Shown one piece after another: positions 53,262 to 64,000 of a DNA stretch of 64,000 bases; the stretch's first letter is position 1, and each line of letters opens with the position of its first letter. The DNA is taken from contig LNDS01000036.1 in the NCBI GenBank assembly GCA_001464835.1, forward strand, positions 91,364 through 155,363, in the 5' to 3' direction. The notes under the pieces were generated by a model. That model was not told the origin of the DNA and did not search any database. It saw nothing but the letters and a program-made list of their open reading frames with translations. The stretch comes from Rhizobiales bacterium Ga0077525. Lineage in GTDB: Bacteria > Pseudomonadota > Alphaproteobacteria > Rhizobiales > Xanthobacteraceae. The translations under genes were made by a program, and so were the position numbers.

Positions 53262-54260
53262 CTATTTTGCCTTCAGACCGGACTTGGCGACGACCTCGGC
53301 CCATTTGGTCATTTCCGAGCGCAGGAACTTGTTGGCATCCTCGGGCGAGCCGCCGACGGTCTCGAAGCCAAGCGTCGAGAGTTTTTCATGGACGGCGGGA
53401 TTCTTAAGCGCCTTGTTGGCCTCGGCGTTGAGCCTGGCCAGCACGTCGGGCGGCAGGTTGGCCGGCGCCAGCAGCATGTACCAGCCGACGACGTCGAAAT
53501 CCTTGAAGCCCTGCTCCAGCATGGTCGGGATTTGCGGCGCGTCCTTCGAACGCTTGGCGCTGGTGACGGCAAGCGCCTTGAGCTTGCCGCCTTGCACCTG
53601 CGGCAGGCCGGTCGAAATGATGTCGAACATCATGGTGACATGGCCGCCAAGCATGTCGTTGAGCGCCGGCGCATTGCCCTTGTAGGGCACATGCTGGATA
53701 TCGACGCCCGAGACCTGCTTGAGCAATTCGCCGCACAGATGCGCAGTGGCGCCGACGCCGCCCGATGCGTAGGTGTAGTTGCCGGGCTTCGACTTCATAT
53801 AGGCAATCAGCTCCGGCACCGTACTGACCGGCAGCGACGGGTGCACCATGAGCACGGTGGGGATGTAACAGACGTACATCACCGTGGTGAAATCCTTCAA
53901 CGTGTCGTAGGGCACGTTGGCGTTGAACAGCGGATTGGTCGAATGGGCGGTGTAGCCCATCATGATCGTATAGCCATCGGGCGGCGACTTCGCGAGCGCC
54001 TCGCTGCCGACCACCGCGCTGGCGCCCGGCTTGTATTCGTTGACGACCTGCACGCCCATCGACTCACCCATCGCCTGGCCAAGCGCGCGGCTGACCGCAT
54101 CGACGCCCGAGCCCGGCGGCACCGGCACGATCAGCTTGATCGGCTTGTCCGGAAAGGCGGCCAGCGCCGTTCCCGGCAGCAGGCCCGCACCGAGCACGCT
54201 CGTACCGAGCAGACCCAACGTGACTTTGCGGCGATTCAATCCTGACACGGCCTTGTCCAT
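53262..54260 (-). CDS. Bug family tripartite tricarboxylate transporter receptor
   Basis: This 332-residue periplasmic binding protein has a twin-Arg-like signal (NRRKVTLGLLGTSVLGAGLL, cleavage near ALAA). It shows Bug motifs: FPDKPIKLIVPVPPGSGVD at the mature start, VVNEYKPGASAVVGSE and DIQHVPYKGNAPALNDMLGGH. Bug proteins bind small carboxylates or aromatic acids. No TctA/TctB genes are nearby, which is usual. It is first in the operon and close to the operator region. I choose the ATG at 54260. Confidence 0.92.
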   Translation of the reverse strand: MDKAVSGLNRRKVTLGLLGTSVLGAGLLPGTALAAFPDKPIKLIVPVPPGSGVDAVSRALGQAMGESMGVQVVNEYKPGASAVVGSEALAKSPPDGYTIMMGYTAHSTNPLFNANVPYDTLKDFTTVMYVCYIPTVLMVHPSLPVSTVPELIAYMKSKPGNYTYASGGVGATAHLCGELLKQVSGVDIQHVPYKGNAPALNDMLGGHVTMMFDIISTGLPQVQGGKLKALAVTSAKRSKDAPQIPTMLEQGFKDFDVVGWYMLLAPANLPPDVLARLNAEANKALKNPAVHEKLSTLGFETVGGSPEDANKFLRSEMTKWAEVVAKSGLKAK

Positions 54261-54283
54261 TTGCGCGCCCCTACTGCCTGATC

Positions 54284-54299
54284 GTCCATTATGCGGACT
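54284..54299. promoter_or_regulatory. Candidate IclR operator 2
   Basis: GTCC at 54284-54287, six bases, CGGAC at 54294-54298. Spacing is identical to operator 1 at 54364-54382. It would lie just downstream of the predicted start of transcription of the leftward operon. Confidence 0.5.
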
Positions 54300-54320
54300 G
54301 TTGCTGACTCCGCAGTGATG

Positions 54321-54349
54321 AGTGTGCAAAATGGCAATCAGAGTGTCAA
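54321..54349 (-). promoter_or_regulatory. Predicted promoter of the IclR-controlled operon
   Basis: On the minus strand TTGACA (54349-54344) is a perfect -35. After 17 bases CACACT (54326-54321) matches the -10 consensus at three of six positions. It lies between the two palindromes, so both could modulate it. Confidence 0.5.
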
Positions 54350-54363
54350 TAAATGCAATATAG

Positions 54364-54382
54364 TAGTCCGGAATACGGACTA
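54364..54382. promoter_or_regulatory. Candidate IclR operator 1
   Basis: TAGTCCG, GAATA, CGGACTA is a perfect 7+7 palindrome of 19 bases. It sits about 15 bases upstream of the -35 box. The palindrome type and length suit an IclR dimer. Confidence 0.6.
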
Positions 54383-54463
54383 ACAAGCCGGGTAATTTCC
54401 GTTGAATACACGCCAACGCCCCGCGGCACAGGCCGCGCTGGCGCGCCGTCCAGGCCGGTAAAA

Positions 54464-55942
54464 TCAGCGGTTGTGGCGATCGTCGATGCGGGGCGGAGCC
54501 GGCGCCAGCCGCGGCCAGCCGAGATTTGCCGGCGCCGGGATCGAGCCGGTGACATCGTCGTCGTCGAATTCGCCGTCGTCGCCGGGCGCCACCCTGTTGA
54601 ACGGTTTTGCAGGCTTGCCCGCGATCGAGCCGGTCACGGCATCGTCGGCATCCTCGTCATCGAGACCATCGGCGCCGGGCACGGCGGACGGGATTTGTCC
54701 GGGCTTGGTGGTGGCGTTGCCGGGTCTGCCGCCGATCGATCCGGTATAGGTCGTTCCGCGCCGCGCCGCGTAGACCGCGCGCGCCTTGGCGGCGACCACT
54801 TCGCCGGGGATCGCCGCGGGACGGCACGGCCGCCTTCCGTTCTTGCGCCGCATCAGGTCGACATGGATGTGGTCGTAATGCGCGGCGTTGTAGCCGGGCG
54901 CCAGAACGGTGTTGAACGTGTCGCAGGCATAGAGCTGCACGTCGTGCAGAAAGCCCTGTTCCTCCGGCGTGCCGTTACGCCAGGCGTTCTTGATGACGAC
55001 CTTGCGGCCGTCGGCCAGCGTGAAGCCGGCAATGTCGAGCGCATTGCCGAAAGCGTGTTCGGAGATGCCGTGACCGCCGGCGCCGTTCATGCCGCGGCAT
55101 GAATAGGCCGAGATCTGCTTGATCTCCGTCACCTGCGATCCGAACCAGCGCAGCGCCGCCGGCTGCACGCCTTCGCTGACCCATTTATCGAGCGCCGACA
55201 CAATCGGGCAGGACAGAGTCGCCGCAGGCTGCACGGTGGCGGGCATGATCGCGCCGGTCGACATCGGTCCGCGCATGGATCCAAGGCTGGGCCCGAGCGC
55301 CGGCAACGGGCGTTGCTGTTGCGGCGGCGGGTAGCTCGGCGCGTTATAGGCATCCTGCAGGCGCTGCGGCGGCATTCCGCGCTGCTGCGGTAATTCGGCA
55401 TCGTCGGGAATATCATCGGGCACCGGAACGCCGGGCGCGTAGATCGACATCGGGCGCGACGGCGGCGCGCCATAGAACGGCGCATTGTCGACTGGCGCGC
55501 TTGAACTCGGCGCGGTGACTTCCGGCGCGCCGATCGACGGCGCGCCCGGAGTCCAGCGCAGCTGGTGGCCTTGCGGCGGCGGCGCGGCGACAGGCTGCGT
55601 GGACATCGGCTGACCGTAACGCGCCTGCGTCGGCGGCCAGTTCGGCTGCGAACCGTTGCCGACGCCGCCGGGCGGCCGCGGAATGTCGGAATAGCTCATG
55701 CGCGTGCTTTCGCCGAGCGCCGCGACCTTGAGCGGGAAATCAGCGCCGCACATGCCGGGACCTTCGATCGGCTTGGCCTGCACGATGCCGCCGCCGAGCT
55801 TGACCGCGCCGGACTGCATACACTGCGCTTCGGCCTGGCTGCGCCACGCCGCGCGCTCACCTTGCATCATGCTGCGGCCGCAGCCGGCCAGCGCCAACAG
55901 CACAGTTATCCCGCAAAACAGGAAAAAAACACGGCCATTCAT
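54464..55942 (-). CDS. Extensin-like C-terminal domain lipoprotein
   Basis: This 492-residue product starts with a lipoprotein signal (lipobox LALAGC, Cys21). A Pro/Gln/Ser-rich linker (about 90-235) leads to an extensin-like domain (about 245-375). That domain holds SEHAFGNALDIAGF and HYDHIHVDL, matching the Zn-binding His-x6-Asp and HxH layout of M15-type D-Ala-D-Ala peptidases. The tail has three TGSI repeats (YTGSIGG, VTGSIAG, VTGSIPA) and acidic DDED runs. A role in peptidoglycan trimming or binding is likely. Confidence 0.88.
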   Translation of the reverse strand: MNGRVFFLFCGITVLLALAGCGRSMMQGERAAWRSQAEAQCMQSGAVKLGGGIVQAKPIEGPGMCGADFPLKVAALGESTRMSYSDIPRPPGGVGNGSQPNWPPTQARYGQPMSTQPVAAPPPQGHQLRWTPGAPSIGAPEVTAPSSSAPVDNAPFYGAPPSRPMSIYAPGVPVPDDIPDDAELPQQRGMPPQRLQDAYNAPSYPPPQQQRPLPALGPSLGSMRGPMSTGAIMPATVQPAATLSCPIVSALDKWVSEGVQPAALRWFGSQVTEIKQISAYSCRGMNGAGGHGISEHAFGNALDIAGFTLADGRKVVIKNAWRNGTPEEQGFLHDVQLYACDTFNTVLAPGYNAAHYDHIHVDLMRRKNGRRPCRPAAIPGEVVAAKARAVYAARRGTTYTGSIGGRPGNATTKPGQIPSAVPGADGLDDEDADDAVTGSIAGKPAKPFNRVAPGDDGEFDDDDVTGSIPAPANLGWPRLAPAPPRIDDRHNR

Positions 55943-56081
55943 GCCGTTTAAAATGCGGTGAGTATCTTTAACGAGACATCAATGCTGTCGCGGAGGAATT
56001 TATTAAGGATAAGAAATCGTTGACGCCGCCCGCCGCATCAGTCACATCGCCTCATCGCGCGGGCGGACGGAGACTTTGCAC

Positions 56082-56303
56082 ATGCTGGCCAGGCTTATTC
56101 TCGCCGTCCTGATGACCGCGGTGATGGTGTGCATGGTGACGCTCGTCGTCACCTTCATCAATCTCGGCCTGCGCGGCGACTTCGTGGAGCAATGGGCCAA
56201 GGCCTATTTCATCTCCTGGCCGATCGCGGCGGCGACCGCTTTCATCATCATGCCGGCGGCGCGCCGCCTGACCGACGCCATCATGAAGCGAATCAACACA
56301 TAA
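56082..56303 (+). CDS. DUF2798 domain-containing small membrane protein
   Basis: This 73-residue protein has two membrane helices (about 3-27 and 45-65) and matches DUF2798: VTFINLGLRGDFVEQWAKAYFISWPIA and the ending RRLTDAIMKR. GGAG lies nine bases before the ATG at 56082; a TTG at 56076 is in frame. The function is unknown. It converges on the second Bug gene and shares a terminator with it. Confidence 0.88.
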   Translation: MLARLILAVLMTAVMVCMVTLVVTFINLGLRGDFVEQWAKAYFISWPIAAATAFIIMPAARRLTDAIMKRINT

Positions 56304-56342
56304 AAAAATCCGCCCCGGCCATGTCCAGGGCGGATGATTTTT
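56302..56342. terminator. Bidirectional terminator between DUF2798 and Bug genes
   Basis: A run of A, ATCCGCCC at 56308-56315, a 12-base loop, GGGCGGAT at 56328-56335, then GATTTTT. Works for both convergent genes. Confidence 0.9.
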
Positions 56343-56357
56343 GTCCACGCGCTCTTT

Positions 56358-57356
56358 TTACTGCGCGGCCTTGATGCCGAGCACCTTGCCAATGTCGACG
56401 ACCTTGGCGGACTGGTCCTTGAGCGCGGCGTCGAACTCTTCCGGCGTGCCCGGATTAACCACCTGACCGGTGGCGGCGAGCTTGGCGTTGATCTCCGGAT
56501 CGGTGACGACCGCCTTGATGTCGGCGGCGATCTTCTGGCGAACGGCCAGCGGCATGCCCTTCGGTCCGAGCAGGCCGACGAGGCCGTCGAGCTGCAGCGA
56601 CTTGAAGCCGGCCTGCGCCGCGGTCGGAATATCCTTGAGCGACTCCGCCGGCTCCGCATTGGTCAACGCGATGACCTTGACCTTGCCGGCCTGCACGCGC
56701 GGCCGCATGATCGCGTAAGCGCCGACGAAAGACTGGATGCGGTTTTCGGCGAGATCGTTGATGGCCTCGACCGGATTCTTGTACGGCACTTTCGCCATGT
56801 CGAGATTTTCGGTCTTGAGGAATGCCGCGAACAACAAATCGTTGGCGCCGGTCACCGAAGCGTAGTTCAATTTGCCCGGCTCGGCCTTGATCTTGGCCGC
56901 CAGTTCCTTGACCGTCGACACGCCGAGTTCGGCCGGCACGCCGAGCGCGATCAAGGTGTTGGTGACGCGCGCGATCGGCACCATGTCGTCGGGCTTGTAC
57001 GGCAGCTTCTCGTGCAGCAGCGGATGCGCGGTGAAGGTCGAAGCCGGCGCGAACAGAAGAATATGGTCGTCGGCCGCGCCGATGACGGTGTTGATTGCGA
57101 CAATGGCGTCGCCGCCCGGCTTGTTCTCGATCACCACCGACTGGCCCCATTTGGCCGAAAGCTTGTCGCCGATCAGACGCGCGGTGATGTCGACGCCGGA
57201 ACCGGGGCCGAGCGGAATGACAAAGCGCACGGTGCGGGACGGCCAAGCTGACGAACTTGCTGCGGTTTGCGCCGAGGCGGAGGCAACCGGCAGCGCGGCA
57301 GAACCAAGAACGGCAAGACCGAGAACGGCCAACAGTGATGAGCGGAGTTTGGTCAT
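56358..57356 (-). CDS. Bug family tripartite tricarboxylate transporter receptor (orphan)
   Basis: This second Bug protein, 332 residues from the ATG at 57356, has a Sec signal ending ASAQT. Family motifs are WPSRTVRFVIPLGPGSGVDI at the mature start and VVIENKPGGDAIVAINTV; YKNPVEAINDLAENR replaces the more usual YKG. It has no enzymes or transporter genes next to it. The ligand is unknown. The frame extends to 57437, which I do not count because no signal-like start lies there. Confidence 0.92.
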   Translation of the reverse strand: MTKLRSSLLAVLGLAVLGSAALPVASASAQTAASSSAWPSRTVRFVIPLGPGSGVDITARLIGDKLSAKWGQSVVIENKPGGDAIVAINTVIGAADDHILLFAPASTFTAHPLLHEKLPYKPDDMVPIARVTNTLIALGVPAELGVSTVKELAAKIKAEPGKLNYASVTGANDLLFAAFLKTENLDMAKVPYKNPVEAINDLAENRIQSFVGAYAIMRPRVQAGKVKVIALTNAEPAESLKDIPTAAQAGFKSLQLDGLVGLLGPKGMPLAVRQKIAADIKAVVTDPEINAKLAATGQVVNPGTPEEFDAALKDQSAKVVDIGKVLGIKAAQ

Positions 57357-57795
57357 GGTTTCTCCCGGAGAACGTTTTTGAAAAGCGCAAGGGCGAACGC
57401 GCCGCCATTGGCGAATGCTTTTGCGTATTGTCTTCACGTCAGCCCGTCAAGGCCGCGAACCGCCGCGGACGCCGCCGAACCGCGCCGCGAGAAGCGCGAA
57501 GAGCATATGCAATTTTGCAGGCGCTGCTTAATTGCGTTGCAGCAAGATTTGTCGAACGGGCTGCGGAATGGGCCGACTTTGCCGGAATCCGCCGCCCACC
57601 ATCGGTTCCGGCCACCGCCTTCCACAGCACGGCATTTCTTTATGCCGCGCGATCAACCGCTTGCGATGGCAATGCCAGCCATGCCGGCGGCGCATGATCG
57701 TTCACGCACATTTCGCTTTTTCCAGCCGCGCTGAGGCTTAAGCAGCTTGGCCTGCCGTGCTAGACGGAAGGCTGCTCAACAAGGGAGGCACTGCC
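57357..57795. other. Intergenic region between Bug gene and small membrane protein gene
   Basis: About 440 bases without a gene I can support. It should hold the Bug promoter near its left end and the promoter of the 28-codon gene near its right end. Several overlapping open frames on both strands look like GC-rich noise. Confidence 0.5.
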
Positions 57796-57882
57796 GTGGA
57801 CCTTGCTCTGAGACGGTTGGATGTACTGGCTGTGTGCGCCGTGTTCATGTTCGTCGGCGCTGTTCTGCTGGGTGCGTTCTGA
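57796..57882 (+). CDS. Putative 28-residue single-helix membrane protein
   Basis: A GTG at 57796 opens a 28-codon frame that begins MDLALRRLDVLAV and ends VGAVLLGAF. A charged start is followed by one hydrophobic helix of about 20 residues. AGGGAGG lies seven bases upstream, an excellent ribosome site. A strong terminator follows 66 bases after the stop, making a compact transcription unit of its own. No homology can be checked here. Small hydrophobic proteins of this kind often attach to larger membrane complexes. Confidence 0.6.
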   Translation: MDLALRRLDVLAVCAVFMFVGAVLLGAF

Positions 57883-57948
57883 CTTCAAAGCGTTCTACGA
57901 CGAAGCCGTACCGATCATCGCCCGGTGAAAATCCAGGGCACAAATTGA

Positions 57949-57980
57949 ACACCGGAGTGGAAACGCTCCGGTGTTTTTTT
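57949..57980 (+). terminator. Terminator of the 28-codon gene
   Basis: ACACCGGAG at 57949-57957 pairs with CTCCGGTGT at 57965-57973 around TGGAAACG. Seven T residues follow. Confidence 0.95.
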
Positions 57981-57988
57981 GTCACCCC

Positions 57989-58090
57989 GTCATTCCGGGG
58001 CGCGGCCAATTGGCCGCGAACCCGGAATCCATAATCACAGACCGGGGTTATGGATTCCGGGTCCGCGTCTTCGACGCGTCCCGGAATGAC
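57989..58090. repeat. Palindromic intergenic repeat after metH
   Basis: Outer arms GTCATTCCGGG (57989-57999) and CCCGGAATGAC (58080-58090) pair perfectly. Inner arms ACCCGGAATCCATAA and TTATGGATTCCGGGT also pair, and two small hairpins (GCGGCCAATTGGCCGC and CGCGTCTTCGACGCG) lie inside. The whole could form a cruciform. It ends nine bases before the metH stop. A 14-base copy of its right end (CGTCCCGGAATGAC) also occurs at 35367-35380. Confidence 0.85.
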
Positions 58091-58099
58091 AGCAAGTGT

Positions 58100-61846
<3,747 letters not shown>

Positions 61847-61861
61847 TTCAACGAACTCCGT

Positions 61862-62773
61862 TCAGGCTGCTTGTTCCACCGCCGGCCGCAAGCCGAGCAA
61901 ATGACAGATCGCGTAGACGAGGTCGGCGCGATTCATGGTGTAGAAATGAAACGAGGTGACGCCGCGATCCAAAAGATCGATGGCCTGTTCGGCAGCGACG
62001 GCGGCGGCGATCAATTTGCGCGTCGCCGGATCGCCATCAAGGCCGGCGAAACGCTCAGCCAGCCACGCCGGCACCGACGCGCCGGCGCGCGCGGCGAAAT
62101 TCACCGCCGCCTTGAAATTCTGCACGGGCAAGATGCCCGGCACGATCGGGATATCGATGCCGCGCGCGCGCACGCGGTCGAGATAACGGAAGTACAGATC
62201 GTTCTCGAAGAAGAACTGCGTGATCGCCCGCGTCGCGCCGGCATCGACCTTGGCCTTGAGCATGTCGATATCGGCCTCGACCGTAGCGGAATCCGGATGC
62301 CGCTCCGGATAGGCCGACACCGACACTTCGAAATCGGGCGACACGCGCTTGATGCCGCCGACCAGGTCGGCGGCGTTCTCGTAGCCGCCCGGCGTTGGCG
62401 CATATTTTTCGCCAGCGCCGGACACCGGATCGCCGCGCAAGGCGACGATATGGCGCACGCCGGCATTATGATATTCGCGCACGATCTCATCGACCTCGCC
62501 GCGCGTCGCCGCGACGCAAGTGAGATGCGCCGCCGGCGTCAGCGACGTCTCGGCCAGAATGCGCTTGACGGTGGCGTGGGTGCGCTCGCGCGTCGAGCCG
62601 CCGGCGCCGTAGGTCACCGAAACGAATTGCGGCGCCAGGGGCGCCAGCCGCTCGACCGATTCCCACAATGTCTTCTCCATCGCCTCGTCCTTCGGCGGGA
62701 AGAATTCGAACGACACGTTGATGCGGTTATGGCCCGGCGGCATGAAACGGCTGGGGCGAAGCGCGCTGATCAT
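61862..62773 (-). CDS. metF: Methylenetetrahydrofolate reductase MetF
   Basis: This 303-residue FAD enzyme makes 5-methyltetrahydrofolate for MetH. Family blocks seen are NVSFEFFPPKDEAMEKTLWE, FVSVTYGAGGSTRERTH, ALRGDP and the ITQFFFEND block. I choose the ATG at 62773, which overlaps the last base of the upstream gene's stop (TGATG), so translation is coupled. The open frame beyond runs inside the regulator gene. Confidence 0.96.
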   Translation of the reverse strand: MISALRPSRFMPPGHNRINVSFEFFPPKDEAMEKTLWESVERLAPLAPQFVSVTYGAGGSTRERTHATVKRILAETSLTPAAHLTCVAATRGEVDEIVREYHNAGVRHIVALRGDPVSGAGEKYAPTPGGYENAADLVGGIKRVSPDFEVSVSAYPERHPDSATVEADIDMLKAKVDAGATRAITQFFFENDLYFRYLDRVRARGIDIPIVPGILPVQNFKAAVNFAARAGASVPAWLAERFAGLDGDPATRKLIAAAVAAEQAIDLLDRGVTSFHFYTMNRADLVYAICHLLGLRPAVEQAA

Positions 62774-63780
62774 CACGCCACCTCGCGGCGTTGCGGGTTT
62801 GCCATCAATGCGCGGCCATCGCGCGCCAGCCAGAGCGACACTGCGATCTTGCCGTCGCTGCCCGGCTCGGGCTTCAGGCTCTTGTGCATCACCGGCTCGA
62901 GGCCGGACTGCACGATCCATTGCGACACCGTCTCCGGTGTGAAGCCGAGGCGGCGATGCGCGAACTGTTCGCGCAAAAACTCCTGCTCATGCGGCGCGAA
63001 GTCGACAACCAGCAGACGCCCGCCCGGCCGCAGCACGCGCGCGGCTTCGCGAATGGCGCGGCCGCCATCGTCGAGGAAGTGCAGCACCTGATGCAGGATG
63101 ATGACGTCGAACGAGTCGTTGCCGAGCGGCAGGTCGTAGAGGTCGCCCTGGCGCACGCTGCAATTTTTCAAGCCGGCGCGCTCCAGCCGGTCGCGCGCCA
63201 GGAGCAGCATGTCGAGCGACAGGTCGAGGCCGAGGCCGCGCTCGATTTCGGGGCCGAACAATTCCAGCATGCGGCCGGTGCCGGTGCCGAGATCGAGCAG
63301 CGAGCGGAACGGCTTGTCGGCGAGCGCCGCACGGATTGCCTCTTCGACCGCGTCGTCGGCGACATGCAGCTTGCGGATGCGGTCCCACTGGGCCGCGTGC
63401 GAGCGGAAGTAAGCTTGCGCCGCGATGGCGCGGGCCTGCCGCACCGAGGCAAGCCGTTCGCGGTCCCGGGATATGGTCTGGTCGGCGGGATTGAGATGGG
63501 CGAGCAGCGCGTGCGCCACCTCGGCGCCGCCACCATGCTCGGCGAGCCGGAAGAAGGCCCAGGTGCCCTCGCGGAAGCGCTCGATCAGCCCGGCTTCGAC
63601 CAGCAGCTTTAGGTGGCGGGAAATGCGCGGCTGCGACTGGCGCAGGATGTCGGTGAGGTCGGAGACGGTGAGTTCGGCTTCCGCCAGCAGCGCCAGCACG
63701 CGCAGCCGCGTCTCCTCACCTGCGGCCTTCAGGGCCGAATTGAGAGCGTCGAAGCCGAGCTGGGCGTTGCGTTCGGTCAT
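62773..63780 (-). CDS. ArsR-methyltransferase fusion regulator (SahR-like)
   Basis: This 335-residue protein joins an ArsR winged helix (about 18-85: LTVSDLTDILRQSQPRISRHLKLL) to a class I SAM-methyltransferase fold (about 140-310: SLLDLGTGTGRMLELFG). This layout is that of SahR, a repressor that senses S-adenosylhomocysteine and controls metH, metF, ahcY and metK. The downstream metF and metH genes fit. It overlaps metF by one base. A GATATC-centred palindrome lies 44 bases upstream of its start. Methyltransferase activity is not needed for the role. Confidence 0.9.
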   Translation of the reverse strand: MTERNAQLGFDALNSALKAAGEETRLRVLALLAEAELTVSDLTDILRQSQPRISRHLKLLVEAGLIERFREGTWAFFRLAEHGGGAEVAHALLAHLNPADQTISRDRERLASVRQARAIAAQAYFRSHAAQWDRIRKLHVADDAVEEAIRAALADKPFRSLLDLGTGTGRMLELFGPEIERGLGLDLSLDMLLLARDRLERAGLKNCSVRQGDLYDLPLGNDSFDVIILHQVLHFLDDGGRAIREAARVLRPGGRLLVVDFAPHEQEFLREQFAHRRLGFTPETVSQWIVQSGLEPVMHKSLKPEPGSDGKIAVSLWLARDGRALMANPQRREVA

Positions 63781-63823
63781 TTAGATGAGCCTGGGCGTCC
63801 GGGCTATGGGCGGGTTCCCACCA

Positions 63824-63841
63824 TATAAGGATATCTTTATA
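63824..63841. promoter_or_regulatory. Candidate SahR-type operator
   Basis: TATAAGGATATCTTTATA is an 18-base near-perfect palindrome centred on GATATC, with one mismatched pair. It lies between the regulator gene and the divergent gene at 63964 and is AT-rich against a GC-rich background. Autoregulation and control of metF-metH are likely. Confidence 0.65.
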
Positions 63842-63963
63842 CGTTTAATAAGGGGTGCGCAAGGTGCCCTTCCACAAACGTGGGTGAACTCCCTCACCCC
63901 GTGGGGGATCGTTGCGTAATTCGCTGCCTGTGATTCACTGCCTTTTTCGGATGGGAGGCAGAG

Positions 63964-64000
63964 ATGGCGGAGCGGGATCAGTTGAGCCTTGCGGAAGCGC
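63964..64000 (+). CDS. Start of an unidentified gene, cut by the window end
   Basis: An ATG at 63964 with GGGAGG eight bases upstream opens a frame that stays open to the window end (MAERDQLSLAEA). Twelve codons are too few to name it. It is divergent from the SahR-like gene, so it may share its regulation. Confidence 0.6.
   Translation, partial: MAERDQLSLAEA

Noticed and set aside
52434..54245. 603-codon open frame antisense to the amidohydrolase and Bug genes
   Set aside because: No signal, domain or start site; overlaps two well-supported genes.

Overview
This 64 kb window is a densely coded, GC-rich stretch of a bacterial chromosome. It has about 66 supported protein genes and no rRNA, tRNA, CRISPR array or insertion sequence that I can see. 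Several features point to an alphaproteobacterium of the Hyphomicrobiales (Rhizobiales), close to Bradyrhizobium, Rhodopseudomonas or Pseudolabrys: a CIRCE-controlled groES-groEL operon, TorF-type and Omp25/31-like outer membrane barrels, a BclA/SbmA-like ABC transporter, an ArsR-methyltransferase fusion regulator in front of metF-metH, two Bug-type solute-binding proteins, and palindromic intergenic repeats of the kind scattered through those genomes. The placement is inferred from gene content; no marker gene was compared.

Layout. Bases 1-5000 hold a GtrA-like membrane protein, a polyprenyl-phosphate GT2 glycosyltransferase and a YdjC/HpnK/NaxD-like deacetylase, which look like an envelope glycosylation set. 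A DUF2076 protein, an L,D-transpeptidase and a CheZ-like phosphatase follow. Bases 5-12.5 kb hold an MFS carrier, a lipoprotein, groES-groEL, a PlsB-like acyltransferase and a dienelactone hydrolase. Bases 12.5-19.5 kb hold an amidase, a TRAP transporter (dctPQM order) and the BclA-like ABC exporter/importer. Bases 19.5-32 kb hold an HPP protein, a TorF porin, a ketopantoate-reductase-like protein, a histone H1-like protein, the glycolate oxidase operon glcDEF, a cytochrome c, a universal stress protein with a GNAT acetyltransferase, a TetR regulator, a ThDP enzyme and a NIPSNAP protein.

Bases 32-39 kb form one leftward housekeeping run: SDR, uvrC, an intradiol dioxygenase, pgsA, moaD, moaE, a Vgb-like propeller and a DUF1460 protein. 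Bases 39-49 kb hold three tandem outer membrane barrels, a GST, a cold shock protein, rlmJ, an RNase T2, small hypothetical proteins, rsmE and ubiA. Bases 49.3-54.4 kb form a tight leftward five-gene catabolic operon: Bug binding protein, amidohydrolase, divergent SDR, PaaK-like CoA ligase and IclR regulator. Its promoter region carries two similarly spaced GTCC-N6-CGGAC sites, which are probably the operators of that IclR protein. Bases 54.4-64 kb hold an extensin-like lipoprotein, a DUF2798 protein, a second Bug protein, a 28-residue predicted membrane protein with its own terminator, and the methionine-cycle operon sahR-like/metF/metH with a palindromic operator candidate.

The best candidates for something undescribed are the IclR-Bug-amidohydrolase-SDR-CoA ligase operon (substrate unknown, two of its enzymes lacking usual active-site residues), the GtrA/GT2/deacetylase set at the left edge, and the 28-codon gene at 57796. 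Functions are assigned by motif recognition only; no database search or structure prediction was run.
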